Assembly (NCBI GenBank): GCA_008931825.1
Contig: QXVZ01019845.1
Coordinates: forward strand, 1-31,610
Source: Phallusia fumigata
Lineage: Eukaryota; Chordata; Ascidiacea; Phlebobranchia; Ascidiidae
Reading direction: 5' to 3'
Length of the DNA stretch: 31,610 nt
Below the pieces are notes generated by a model. It was given only the letters and a program-made list of their open reading frames with translations, searched no databases and was not told the origin of the DNA. Shown here piece by piece: positions 1 to 21,853 of this stretch (within the stretch, counting starts at the first letter, position 1; each line of letters opens with the position of its first letter). Position numbers and translations under genes: made by a program.

Positions 1-967
1 TCGTTGGCAAATACGGATTGAAACCAGAAACGCATTACCAGAAGGTTAAACTACTTGTCAATTTATAGAAAACTATTAGGCGCGGAAATGTATTTTTATT
101 TGATTCGGAAAAGTCGCTAATTTCTATGCATTCATGATGCTCCATAACGCCCATTGTGACAACTGCGCCTAGTTTGGTGTGTAATTTTTGTGGAAAATGT
201 CCTTTCATTTGAATTATTGTCAAAATGACTCACAAAGCCCATAGTTACGTCAATCGTATTCGGAATGTACTTCTTTTGAAATTGGTTGATACGTTAATGG
301 ACCGCTGGTAACGAAAAATGTTTTTGAAACAGCATGCAGTCATGCGTAGAAAATTTACCCTTTTCTGTAAATTTGATTTCGCCGAAATGACAATGGTCAA
401 TGGAAATCTGGGGCACTCTTTGACCGACGCCATTACGCATCAAAATGCTTCATCCGTGACGGCCTGTTGCACTATCCAGTGTTAATAGAGATCAGTGGTT
501 GGATCATAGTATACTTAACAATAAGATCTCTGTGGTTGGATATTGTCACACATATCAAGTGTATAAAGTTCTGAGAGAAAATACTGACAGACACTACATA
601 GTAGTTTTACTTAGACCTCCATATATGCAGTATAGCTAACAACATTTAAAATTTGAACTACCGAGCGTTTTTGCTAAACAACAAAGCTTCTGTGTTCGAA
701 ACCGATTGCCAACATATGAGTGATGCTTATGACAGTTTCGTCAATTTGATTGATTCAAAACGTCAATTTGTTCTTCGGGACTGCAGTATTTAGCCAATTG
801 TTTTGCAGAAGAGTTTCGACTAATGTTTAAAATCGCCTATGCGATCCCGTCAACTAGCGTTTTACAACAACCCACTTTTTCCACTTAAGTTGGATTTTTA
901 GTTTTTTACATTGGTGGATGATGTTTATCCGGCTTGCAGTAAATTAAAAACCAACTTGCGGAAATGA
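1..967. other. Intergenic / 3' flank, no gene seen
   Basis: Short open frames occur here, but none has a convincing start, splice signals or a recognisable composition. The right-hand part is probably the 3' untranslated region and flank of the minus-strand gene that ends at 1186. I see no RNA gene or repeat. Confidence 0.5.
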
Positions 968-973
968 TTTTAT
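968..973 (-). terminator. Candidate polyadenylation signal for the minus-strand membrane-protein gene
   Basis: Read on the minus strand this is AATAAA, about 210 bases after the stop codon at 1186-1188. The position suits a poly(A) signal for that gene, but a hexamer in AT-rich DNA is weak evidence alone. Confidence 0.35.
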
Positions 974-1185
974 TGCAGAAAACAGTTAGATTCATCACCG
1001 ACAAGCACAATAAATTCTTGCAACCAAAATACATGAAACACAATCGAGCGTTTGAAAGAAAAACCGCACATTAACTTGTGAAAAAATTGCACCAAAATCG
1101 TTTCTGACGTCTTTAAAAAGTAAGATAAAAAATTATCAACCTTGCATACTGTCAGTTTGTTTTGCCGTGGTGACTTGTTCATGGT

Positions 1186-1383
1186 CTAATTTACATCACT
1201 CGGGCACTGCCAATAATGTATTCGACATTCTTTGCGCGTTGTTTCTTCTGCAATTGTGTTTCGAACACAGATACAGCTATAGCTTCTTTGCAAATTTGTG
1301 TCAACGGTCCCAGTCGGTCCACTGTTCAATGATCCTGTGTATCCTGATGAAGCGGAACACGTAGCACCAGTTACAACGTAGCC
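1186..1383 (-). CDS. Last exon, cysteine-rich C-terminal domain
   Basis: The acceptor is strong (TTTTCTTGCAG). The exon encodes 65 residues beginning GYVVTGATCSASSGY and ending ECRIHYWQCPSDVN before a TAG stop. It contains five cysteines, including a CxC pair (SYSCICV), and one Trp, as expected for a small secreted disulfide-bonded module. I cannot assign it to a named family. It would be extracellular if the protein is type II. Confidence 0.5.
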   Translation of the reverse strand, partial: GYVVTGATCSASSGYTGSLNSGPTGTVDTNLQRSYSCICVRNTIAEETTRKECRIHYWQCPSDVN

Positions 1384-4300
1384 CTGCAAGAAAACTTAGT
1401 TTAAAGTTGTTGAGGTTCGCCAGCGACTAGATTACTTGGCGTCTTTTAGTGCCACAAATCCATTAAAATTTAGAGTGGGAACTTGTTACGAATTTTTGGG
1501 TAAACGACGTCACATTCATTGGCGGAAAGTTACTTCACAATACCGATTTTGTATGAGTTTTTAGACAAGTATTGTGTTTTCAATAAGACCACCCTAAAAT
1601 GCCGTCGATCCTTTAACAAAAGTATTTTAAAAAGTACTGAAACCGTTTTGTGCTACACTTTTCTAACGCTGTCTCTTCTTTTGAAACAAATAAATCAAAC
1701 ATATTGGGGGGGGGGGGCAAATAAATAGAGTCATTATTGCACAAATTCACCTTTTCAACAATATATTCTCCACTTTCAATGGTTTGCTGTGCGGACGACC
1801 CCCCAATGGCAAAAGTGTGGTATCTGCATTTCGATGAGAAGAAACCTGAATATAAAAGTGAAAAGTAACATTTAATGGGTAAGTTACATTTCTGATATAA
1901 TACTAACTTGTCAAGCTGCCAAATACGTTGTTGACTTGGGATGAGTTTAACGAAGTGATGTAATTTTGAATTTCTTGTGGAATCGACGATTGATTTTGGA
2001 TCTTGGTCTTGACGCTTTGCAAAACCTCAGAGGCCTAAACAACGTTCAATTTTTTTCATTTCTGGCTATCACTGGTCTATACAACTCCTTAGACATCATA
2101 CAGAAGTTAAATAAAAGATAGATATTATTATTTGTTCGTATGTCTTTTCCAACACACCATGGTTGCTTCCCTATATAATTTCAGCCCGACCTCCCTTATT
2201 TTTAACATGGACCTTTAGTTAATGCCTCAAGTTTATTGTGAATATGTGGGCATGATGTGCAGGCACCAAGATTGATAAGCACTGAGTTGACGTTGACGCT
2301 TAGTGGCATTAGGATGGTTTTTGAAGGCACCAGAGGTGGTTTTATATCAGTACATCTTAAAATGAGGTTCGCGATCCTATAGGGGCCGTCTTCATTCTCT
2401 CTTAGTCGGTGCTATATCGCGTGATCATTGATATGTACTGAATGTGACGTTTCATGTCTGGCGGAGATTGTGCCGTTTGTGGCATCACGCCGCAATGTTG
2501 CTTTGTGAAATCACAGGTAACAAAAGCGTGATTGGGGCACACTCAAACCATTGCGGAAAAGTTAATACGAAGTGATTTTGAGTGAGCAGTTAAAAACAAA
2601 AACCTTGAAATGATGACCACTGGTTTTTGTCAATATATCTTGAGAACAAAATTCCATGCTGACTAAAACTTCATGCTGATGATTAAGTGAGGGAAGGCAT
2701 TCGACGGAGACTTAAACATGGGATTAAACATTCACTGATCGGGGTAATACCTTTTGACTGCGCACTGAAAGCTGATCAGTTATCCGTTGGTTTGATGTTA
2801 CTTGCGTTTGTAGCCGCTTTAATTCCAACTTCAGGGCGTCGACCTCATTCTGCAGTCCAACTTCGCCTGGTAACATACCGCGCTTTATTACTTTGAAGTG
2901 ATTAACATCCAGTACCACGAAATATTAGGATAATGGTTTGATTGACACACACTACATATTTAAACCAACATAAAAATTGTGGTGGAAAGAACTAGGTTTA
3001 AAAACATAAAATCCATAATCGAAAACTATAATTGGAACGTTACCAAAAACACGGTTCGGTTTATAATGTAAGAGTTGTCACATTTATGCAGGCCAATGTC
3101 CCAAAACAAGCTTAAGCGGTTAAAAAGCAACCCAAACCAAACCTTATACTTGGACTTTGGAAAAAAAACGAACTAATATATGTATAATTTACCTGACGTA
3201 GTAACCGGAGAGAGTATTCCTAGAAGAAGTAGTACCACAAGGACCACCGATAGTAGACTAATAAGAATCGAAACGATAAAACCAATGACAAGAACACATG
3301 CACATCGCTCGCTGATTTTTGTGACGTCTTGATGTTTTTCACTGGCTCCGGTGTCGACGACGCTTGGATAAGGACTAACTGCCCGTATACCGGAATACAT
3401 GGGGTTTTGTCGTACTCTTAAAATAAAATTATTTTGTTTGGGTGGGCAAGCGAAAGATAATAATTTAATTATACTAGTGTGCCGGAAGAAGTAACTTAAA
3501 ACGTTTTTGCACTTGATTTGCCCAAAAGCACGAAGGTTTCGATAGTTGTGCCTACAGCATATTACAAACGTCTGTTTTTATCACTTTTTAACGCTACACA
3601 AGCAATCCATGGCGCCCTGGGTTGTGACATAAAATCTTCTCAGTTTACAAATTGTAACAGCTTAACCTCGTACCTCGGTAAATCATTTTGTCCGTTTGTC
3701 GAGTTCTGCTGGNCTCTTAAAATAAAATTATTTTGTTTGGGTGGACAAGCGAAAGATAATAATTTTAATTATCCTTGTGTGCCGGAAGAAGTAACATAAA
3801 ACGTTAAAACATCCAGCGGTTTTGATAGGTGTTATTAAAGTTGAAAAATACGTTTTAAATAGACGTCGTAATGACGTATTTGCACTTGATTTGCCCAAAA
3901 GCACCAAGGTGTTGATAGTTGTGTCTACAGCATATTACAAACGTCTGTTTTTATCACTTTTAAACGCTACACGAGCATTCCATGGCGCCCTGGGTTGTGA
4001 CATAAAATCTTCTCTGTTTACAAATTGTAACAGCTTAACCTCGTACCTCGGTAAATCATTTTGTCCGTTTGTCGAGTTCTGCTGGTTTTGTAAACAATTG
4101 ACTTGATTCCCTGACACAGACATGTTTGGACTGTTTAATCTGTCGTCAAGTAGATTTTTTCTTTCAATCTGCAACACAATTTGCATAAACCAAAGAGAAA
4201 ATTATAACTTCTTATCAGCCAAGTCTGTTATTAGCGCACTTTCAGAGTGCTATTAAATTCTCTGTCTAAGATATCTACAATACCCCTGCTTATCGCGATG

Positions 4301-5135
4301 CATGTCCTAACCAGAAGCTGTGCATGTCGCTCATGCAATCGGTAAAGGGAAAAAAGACAGATTGAAAAGGCACCACATGCAGCCTAATCCCTTTTCATGT
4401 GGCGCGAAAGAGTTGTTATCAAAAGATGCTGTCAGAAGCGTTGGTTTTTTTTATTTGTGTTTTAGTCTACGTGCTGTTGTCAAATAGGGCAAATGTGGTC
4501 AATTATTGATCTAAGCGTTTTCATTTCGAAACTTACAGTTTTGTATCTGTCTGGTAATTCTTCGTAGTCATGTAACTGGGCAGTTGGAACACAATGTGTC
4601 ACATTTTTATTCTGGCCGCTTTGGGTCAATGCTGCAACTAAAAAAACTTCATGAGTGGATTAATTTAAAACCTATATTATTCACATACACGAAGCAATTT
4701 GACAGAAGGCCGCATCGTTTCTTAGCAGAGTTCTGTCAAACTCGTTGTACCATGAGTACATAGATTGTGTCTACAACATATGCTGGAATCTAGACAAATA
4801 TTACGCCGACGCAATGGTTACGCGAAATCACCTTCGTTGATATTTAACGGAAGGAGGGGTTGCGACATCAAACTTGTTTCGTCAAAGTGCATTGAGTTTG
4901 CCCTTGGTGCACTTGCCACTGATATCCCATTATTGGCGATCTCCGTTCCGTAATTTTCAAGCAGGTCACCGCATGATGCGCTCTGTTGATTTTCATTGTG
5001 AGGTAACAATCTGTTTGACACTGTTCTTCGAGAAGGTGTTGTTTGCTTGACTGGTAACGGTACAGCAGGCAACGGTGAGTTCGTGTTTCTTCCAAACGAT
5101 TGTCGCTGCGTTCTGTCTCCTTGTACATTGCTCAT
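1186..5135 (-). CDS. Unrecognised single-pass membrane protein gene with coiled coil and Cys-rich C-terminus
   Basis: I do not recognise this gene. Minus-strand pieces in order: a first exon (4822-5135 or 3939-4123, both phase 2), a transmembrane exon at about 3416-3193, a coiled-coil exon 2866-2751, an exon 2034-1908, a possible exon 1823-1751, and a last exon 1383-1186 with the stop. Each has AG before it or an ATG, and GT after it. The transmembrane exon encodes a long hydrophobic run rich in I, L and V that follows SERCACVLVIG. The next exon has heptad-like L/V spacing (LQNEVDALKLELKRLQ). The last exon has Cys in a YSCICV...KECRIHYWQCP pattern. A polar N-terminus, internal hydrophobic segment and no signal peptide suggest a type II membrane protein with an extracellular stalk and Cys-rich head; this is inference. 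The frame does not connect cleanly through 1823-1751, so the 3' half is less certain. Confidence 0.5.
1706..1717. repeat. Poly-G tract (12 G)
   Basis: Twelve consecutive G on the plus strand in an AT-rich context, apparently in an intron of the minus-strand gene. A similar ten-G tract is at 24551-24560. Confidence 0.9.
3193..3416 (-). CDS. Transmembrane exon of the membrane-protein gene
   Basis: On the minus strand the exon follows a T-rich acceptor ending in AAG and reads VRQNPMYSGIRAVSPYPS, then a short polar stretch with TKISERCACV, then about 26 hydrophobic residues (V, I, L, F, S) forming one membrane helix. It ends ...SPVTTSG at a GTAAAT donor with one base left over, matching the coiled-coil exon (two leading bases). 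Cys and Arg just before the helix suggest a cytoplasmic juxtamembrane segment, possibly palmitoylated (inference). Confidence 0.55.
3414..4085. repeat. Adjacent near-identical copies around the 'n' at 3713
   Basis: Copy 1 spans about 3414-3712 and copy 2 about 3714-4085. Both run from CTCTTAAAATAAAATTATTT to GTCGAGTTCTGCTGG. Copy 1 lacks about 70 bases present in copy 2, and there are scattered substitutions. The single unknown base sits exactly at the junction. This fits two alleles of the same locus laid end to end in the assembly. Confidence 0.85.
3939..4123 (-). CDS. Alternative first exon B of the membrane-protein gene
   Basis: ATG at 4123-4121 (MSVSGNQVNC...) opens 61 codons plus two bases before a GTAATA donor, the same phase as exon A. 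Spliced to the transmembrane exon it reads ...KNRRL-VRQNPMYSG. It shares the MSQP motif and general composition with exon A, so the two look like paralogous N-terminal exons. A near-identical copy lies at about 3558-3712, next to the 'n' at 3713, and is probably the other allele. Without splicing the frame ends at once (TTG TAA), which supports the splice. Confidence 0.5.
4822..5135 (-). CDS. Alternative first exon A of the membrane-protein gene
   Basis: Starts with ATG at 5135-5133 (MSNVQGDRTQ...) and stays open for 104 codons to a good donor, GTAACC, leaving two bases (phase 2). The transmembrane exon at 3416 contributes exactly one base to the split codon, so the join is in frame. The encoded segment is polar, rich in Ser, Asn, Gln and Pro, and ends with FDETSLMSQPLLPLN, which resembles the FMSQPRAPWN near the end of exon B. 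It would be the cytoplasmic tail of a type II protein. If not an exon of this gene, it could belong to a duplicated neighbour whose other exons have been lost. Confidence 0.5.
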
Positions 5136-5730
5136 TTCAAGGCCTACAATTAGTATTGCTCACACTGCAACATAAAGTTAGGCCGTAACGTTTTTTTGTT
5201 TGATAAAATTTAATCTTTGTTTCAATTCTGTAACAAAACAACACTCTGCTCGTAGTTTTCTGCTTATTTCTAATTCTAACCCCCAGAATTTACTTGCTTT
5301 AAAGTATATTGAGGTAAAAACTGGAAGATTTTGGTAACAGCAAAAACTTAAATCAACGCAAAGCAAGCTGCCACCTTTCACAACATAACGTAAAGTGCCC
5401 AGGGGGGAATAACAAGTGTTACGGTTGAGCAGACATCTGCCTTGTGCACACCGCGACGATAAAATCGTGAAAAAATGTTTTTGTAGTCTGTTCGTTATAT
5501 TTAGATTTGTGTTCAGGATTTAAGCGTGTATTTAGGAACTATAAATTACACATTTACCGTGCATAATCTATAGCTTTAATAGATACAATTTACACAACAT
5601 AGCACCAACGCAACAATCGTATGACCAGAAAGATGTGCAAGGGTAAAACGTTTTTGTTAAGCAGGCGGAGTCTGAAAATGCTACAAAAGATAAAAACGAT
5701 AATTACATAAGCAACAAAGCATTGTGGCAG

Positions 5731-6118
5731 CTACCGTCTTCCATCTTCAGAAGGGGCAATGAAACATCGACCAGTGAAGGCAGATTGTCGGAAAAGCAAG
5801 GTGGGAGACGCAAATACGGCATATATTTCATTGAAAACGGTTTTACTTTTACACTTGGCAAACCTAACTCCACAATCAGATTCCGTCATAAATAAAAAAG
5901 AATGTCGGGCCGTCAACGCATATAGAAGAAGTAGTACCACAAGGATCACCGATAGTAGACTAATAAGAATCGAAACGATAAAACCAATGACAAGAACACA
6001 TGCACATCGCTCGCTGATTTTTGTGTCGTCTTGAGGTTTTTCACTTGCTCCGGTGTCGATGACGCTTGGATAAGGACTGACTGCCCGTATACCGGAATAC
6101 ACGGGGTTTTGTCGTACT
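5731..6118 (-). pseudogene. Truncated second copy of the transmembrane exon
   Basis: The minus-strand frame repeats the transmembrane exon with few changes (YSGIRAVSPYPSVIDTGAS, then the same hydrophobic helix). The homology stops just after the helix. The normal end (SPVTTSG and its donor) is replaced by unrelated sequence reading into YALTARHSF and on to a stop at 5731. The codon that is ATG (MYSG) in the first copy is GTG here, showing that it is not a conserved start. No copy of the coiled-coil or Cys-rich exons follows. It is either a partial duplicate that is dead or an exon with its own new 3' end. Confidence 0.45.
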
Positions 6119-6239
6119 CTTAAAATAAATTTATTTTGTTTGGGTGGACAAGCGAAAGATAATAATTTAATTATACTAGTGTGCCGAAAGAAGTAACTTA
6201 AAATGTTAAAACGTCCAGCGGTTTTGACAGTTTGATCAA

Positions 6240-7270
6240 GTTAATCCGCTCGGACGGACACCGCACCAGGGCTACACCATACTCTCGTTGAAGGTGCATT
6301 TGATCTTTTGATCAGCGTATGCGTGTGCAGACATGTCCTGACGCAGAGGTTACAGTACAGAAAATTGGGTTGTACTACAGAGGCGAAACGAGCGATTTGC
6401 AATGCCCTTTTCATACAGACCCAGCGGATTTGTAACGATAGTTTTGTCCGTCCCGCAGTAATTTGATGACCGATTTGAACGACAGCATTGTTTTTGTGCC
6501 ACCGCTACATGTCAGTGTTGAGCTTTGCGATGCCGAGTTGTAATTTTCCCCGTTCATAAAAGCAAATATCTGAAGACCAAAAAGATCAAGCAGGAGCGTC
6601 GACTGTAGTGTTTTAGTCGGCTCGACTTACAAGGCATGTATGCAAAAATATGAAGTAGTTGTACACAAATACCAGTTTCGCAGTACAGTAAAAGCAACAG
6701 TGTGAGTGTTGAAAACAGCACTAAGTTTGTACATATGGATATGAATAACAAGTTTAGCTGTGATAGTAAAATTAGGGAATGACCGCAACACTAACTAATT
6801 TTCTTCAGGGCGTAGAAAATTGCCCTTTGCGCATAAATGATATTGACGTAGATGTGACTGAGACAGTCATTTATTTAATGGGCAGAAATGTTTTGTATGT
6901 AGTTATTTGACAACAATGTCTAACCAAAAAGTTGAGTGGAGTCAGCACCTTCATGATAGAAAGCGAAGGTCATCAGTACACATAGCAAAAAAAGGCGTGC
7001 TTCTCCATACAGACAATATAACAAGGTTGGTTAACATTTGAAATACTGTGACAGGTTTAAGTCAAGTCATAGATCAGATTAATAAAAGCAAGGTAAATAA
7101 TGAAATTAGCTAGTTTATGTACATAGATTTTTTTAAAAATTATTTGAAAGTAAAAATCATAATGTATAGTTTTAGAAAAGACAAACTGATAAAGCAAACA
7201 TACCAACAAAAAATGGAGTAGGTTGACAACATTGTTTTACATAAATTTTTAATTTTCAAGTATGCTTGCA
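6240..7270. other. Intergenic region between the minus-strand gene and calpain
   Basis: No convincing coding region or RNA gene is visible. It probably holds the calpain promoter and 5' untranslated exon or exons; a possible acceptor (GTATGCTTGCAG) ends at 7271, just before the calpain start codon. Confidence 0.4.
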
Positions 7271-7289
7271 GACCTTGTATAGAAAAACA

Positions 7290-18421
<11,132 letters not shown>

Positions 18422-21400
18422 GAAGCTTATGAAAACCGGCCAGCATCCAACCATCAACTTTCATTTTCGCTTTCATTGCGTTACTTTTAGGCTTCCACGT
18501 TGCAAGGTTCTACGTTTTTATAAGCAACACTGTAGCAATTTCCCCCCTTCACCGGGTAAACTATATTTGTGACAGTATGTGTGTATGTGTGTCTGAGAGC
18601 TGTGTAAAACGATCTGCCTACAAAAATAAGTTTACTACTCCTATTTTGATTCTGCTGTACGATGTAAAAGGTGCCCATGTAGCCTTACAAATATAAAACT
18701 AAAAATACATCCATTTAGGTATATGTTTACACTTTATCACTCCATTTATTATCAATAGCTGTAATGAAATACCCTCGTACGTCGTTGTTTTATCCTAATA
18801 ATAGTACTAATTACCGCTTTGTCAACGAATATATTCACCGGTCGTCGAATTTTGAGCGATGTTTTGTGATTCCGTTTCGCCAAGTACATCAAAATTGTTC
18901 CGCGACCAGTATGAAAACCCCTGAAGCACTTTCTAACATTTTGCAAATTTGTCGTCCTACACCTAACCGCACTCTAACTCAAGTATGGAGATTTATACCG
19001 CAGAATACCGAAATTGTGCCTCGCCCACGTCTGTGTGGGTTGGACCCTTGCTTATCGCGCATCTTCTATGTTATGCAGCACTTTATTGTAAACCAGGAAA
19101 CGCGTTATTTGCTGCTACAAATTCTGCCGATTGTATCATGCAGTATTGAATTTCCTTTCGAATAACAATCCACGCTTCTAGATGAAAAAGACGATTTCCC
19201 TGACGCTGCTAGTAGATTCGCGTTGACGAAAACCCTATAGTTCTGTAACTCTAGTGTGCTTGTAGAGTAGATGCAACCTGGCAGTTGCGACATCTGCACC
19301 TTGACAAACCTGTTGGAGATTCGCTTGTACAGCATGCACAGTGCATGGCCTGATTACTGACTGTAATCTGATTGTGTGTTCCGCTTACCTGCTTCATTTA
19401 ATGTTGGCCTATTGACTTTATTTACTGCATATGTTCCTGTACGTAGTGGTGTTCTGCCTGTTGGTGTGACACTGGCCTTTTGCTGTGCGTTTCCATGTTC
19501 AAAGAACTCACTATTGGTCTTCGCGAAAAATATGGTAACATCAGTTTGGTTGTAGGTATATTTGGTCTACATTCGTTCTTATCGCCTAATCAACTTTTAA
19601 AAATGAAAATTAGCGTTGGGCTGCTAAAACCTGTTTTGATTTTCTGCGTTCAAACCATACACGAGACATTTTTACTGTGGTAGATGATAGACCTTTATTA
19701 TTTTAATTGCGCTGCTTTCCTAGCTAAACAATGATAGCTGCAACAAACTCATTAAAACCCTAATTTTTATCAAAATACGTTGTCTTTTTAGATGTACCAT
19801 AATATTGTATGTTCAAACCTTGGTTATTATCTATGAAAAAAAAATGTTGCAAACCGTTGTTGGTTGCTTTTGCTTAGCTTCATGTGCCCATGTCACCTAT
19901 ATCCAGTCCTGTACCACTATTTCATACATGGTTTAGAGTTTTCTATTTATGTGTACTGTTTTCGATGCATGTACTATGAAATATAAAACTGCATGTAAGA
20001 TTTTCGTGTTGGTGATGTTGGCAAATAAATGTCAACTGATACCCAGTGGAAAATGTCGATGTTTTGCGAAAGCAGCAACCATTTTCTTTCTTGGCAGCCA
20101 TTTTAAAAATGCTTTGTTTGTAATTAGCGATGAAAGTAGTTTTTTTTATCGCACCGAAGACAGACATTTAGTCCGATTATAGCGTCGCCTTGAGAGTGCT
20201 AGCTCATGCTTTATTCCTGTTCAGGTAACTGATTTCATTCACGAAGTCACTGTTCCAGGCTATTGTCCCTATACATGCCCCAACGCTCATCAGTTAATGT
20301 GGTTGATACAAAAGTACAGGATAGGGGCAAAATTACCGAAAACTTCAAACACAAAGCCATGGTTTTTATTTTGTTTGGGAAGGGGCTTACTGTTGCTGAC
20401 TGGTTCGCAGAACTTAGGTTAGTTGAGCAGTTGTTCACTTATTTATTAAATTTTCACAAAGCAATCATTTGCGGGAAACAAACCAATAGTTACGTGAAAG
20501 GTATAGTTTGGCCTCAGGTTCAACAGTCAATGAACAGTTGTTTTGTTTGGGCTTGAAGTGCCACTTGCTATTTATAACTCTTGCAAACATTGTTTCTACT
20601 GACAGCAAAGTTGTTACGTCGCGTCCGCTGCATTGGACTTTATTTTAAGATCAATGTGCAAACCTGCAAAGGTNTATCCAGATGTTTTATGTCCGCGACA
20701 AATCAATTTATGTAAGGTTTTTTTTGGCGCAGTATAGCTGGGATTCTAGTTATTGCTTGTTTGGCTTACACAAAAATCGGGCACTGGAGAAATGTAACGC
20801 ACCCAACGAGTTGACACAGCCATCACAGACCCCAAAATATACATCTTTGAGAGAGTTTCACATACTGACCAACGTTTTGTTTAAAATTTAAACTTAATCA
20901 AATGTCCTATTTCTCCAAGCTTTCAGTTTTCAGTGTNTATCCAGATGTTTCATGTCCGCGACAAATCAATTTATGTAAGATTTTTTTTGGCGCAATATAG
21001 CTGGGATTCTAGTTATTGCTTGTTTGGCTTACACAAAAATCGGGCACTGGAGAAATGTAACGCACCCAACGAGTTGACACAGCCATCACAGAGCCAATAA
21101 TATACATCTTTAGGAGAGTTTCAACATACTGACCAACGTTTTGTTTAAAATTTAAACTTAATCAAATTTCCTATTTCTCCAAGCTTTCAGTTTTCAGTGT
21201 TTTTAAAACCAATTTAAGTCATCATTAAAAGCTTCAGTGGGACAAGGTTGATTAAGCCTATACCAAAAGTAATCAAATCAGTACTCCATATGCGTTTATA
21301 GTTGTGAACGCGAATGTTGTAAAGTGAACATGTTCCAGTTAACTGGCGCAACTCGCAAAAACAAGGCAGGTGATTGGCTTGAGTGTAACGGATCTGCAAA

Positions 21401-21853
21401 CTTAGCACAGCCCCTCGCCTTGCTGTTACCATTGCCCTGCCAAGCACCTTCAGTCGACCTACCCACGCCCCCGCTTCAGAAGTGGAATAAACGCTTGTGC
21501 TACCGCCTCCAAGTGCACCGACCTCGGTCATTGTACATAAAATTGGCTCCTTGAAAGTCAAGCATTCGTATAATACCTTCTAGTGCGACAGCTGCGCGGC
21601 TGTAAAACATACCGAGTGTTAACATAACGTGTTAGTGTAGACAATTGTACGCAGTTGACATGCGCCCGTTATCAGCTTTCCTTGGCCAATGAGCTCCAAC
21701 TTCAAAGTTAAGGTCATTGGGCTTGCTCTTGTACCCGGTGGTTGATGCTTAGCTGCAGCTAAACCAGACACGTTTCTTTTCGACAGAAATGCTGAGAAGC
21801 GAAATGACTCTTTGCCAATTGCCGGCAACTTGCGGTGTCCTTCCCCCTTTCAG
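18422..21853. other. Region without a supported gene, between calpain and the FAM217-like gene
   Basis: It should contain the calpain 3' untranslated region and probably one or more 5' exons of the downstream FAM217-like gene, but I could not find a start exon with the right phase. A 133-codon frame at 18764-19165 has no recognisable composition or splice context. A tandem copy pair lies at 20675-21200. Confidence 0.45.
20675..21200. repeat. Adjacent copies bounded by 'n' at 20674 and 20937
   Basis: 20675-20936 and 20938-21200 are near-identical, both starting TATCCAGATGTTT and ending TTTTCAGTGT. The first copy has an unknown base on both sides, so it looks like a small allelic contig placed between two others. 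Confidence 0.88.

Larger units (their letters stand above)
3221..6232. repeat. Dispersed duplication of the transmembrane exon and upstream intron
   Basis: About 280-300 bases at 3221-3500 reappear in the same orientation at 5933-6232, with substitutions, beginning at TAGAAGAAGTAGTACCACAAG. The shared block covers most of the minus-strand transmembrane exon and the intron upstream of it. The copies are 2.4 kb apart with unrelated DNA between, so unlike the 'n' junction copies this is probably a real duplication. Confidence 0.8.

Noticed and set aside
18764..19165. 133-codon plus-strand open frame
   Set aside because: It has an ATG but no recognisable motif, no convincing splice or promoter context, and overlaps open frames on the other strand. 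Chance in a gene-free region is as likely.
20247..20556. Open frames on both strands at 20263-20556
   Set aside because: The frames overlap on opposite strands, neither has recognisable composition, and no splice partners were found.
20675..20891. Possible first exon of the FAM217-like gene (ATG followed by a GTAAG donor)
   Set aside because: The exon would be about ten codons, lies in an allelic duplicate, and its phase with the acceptor at 21853 cannot be confirmed.
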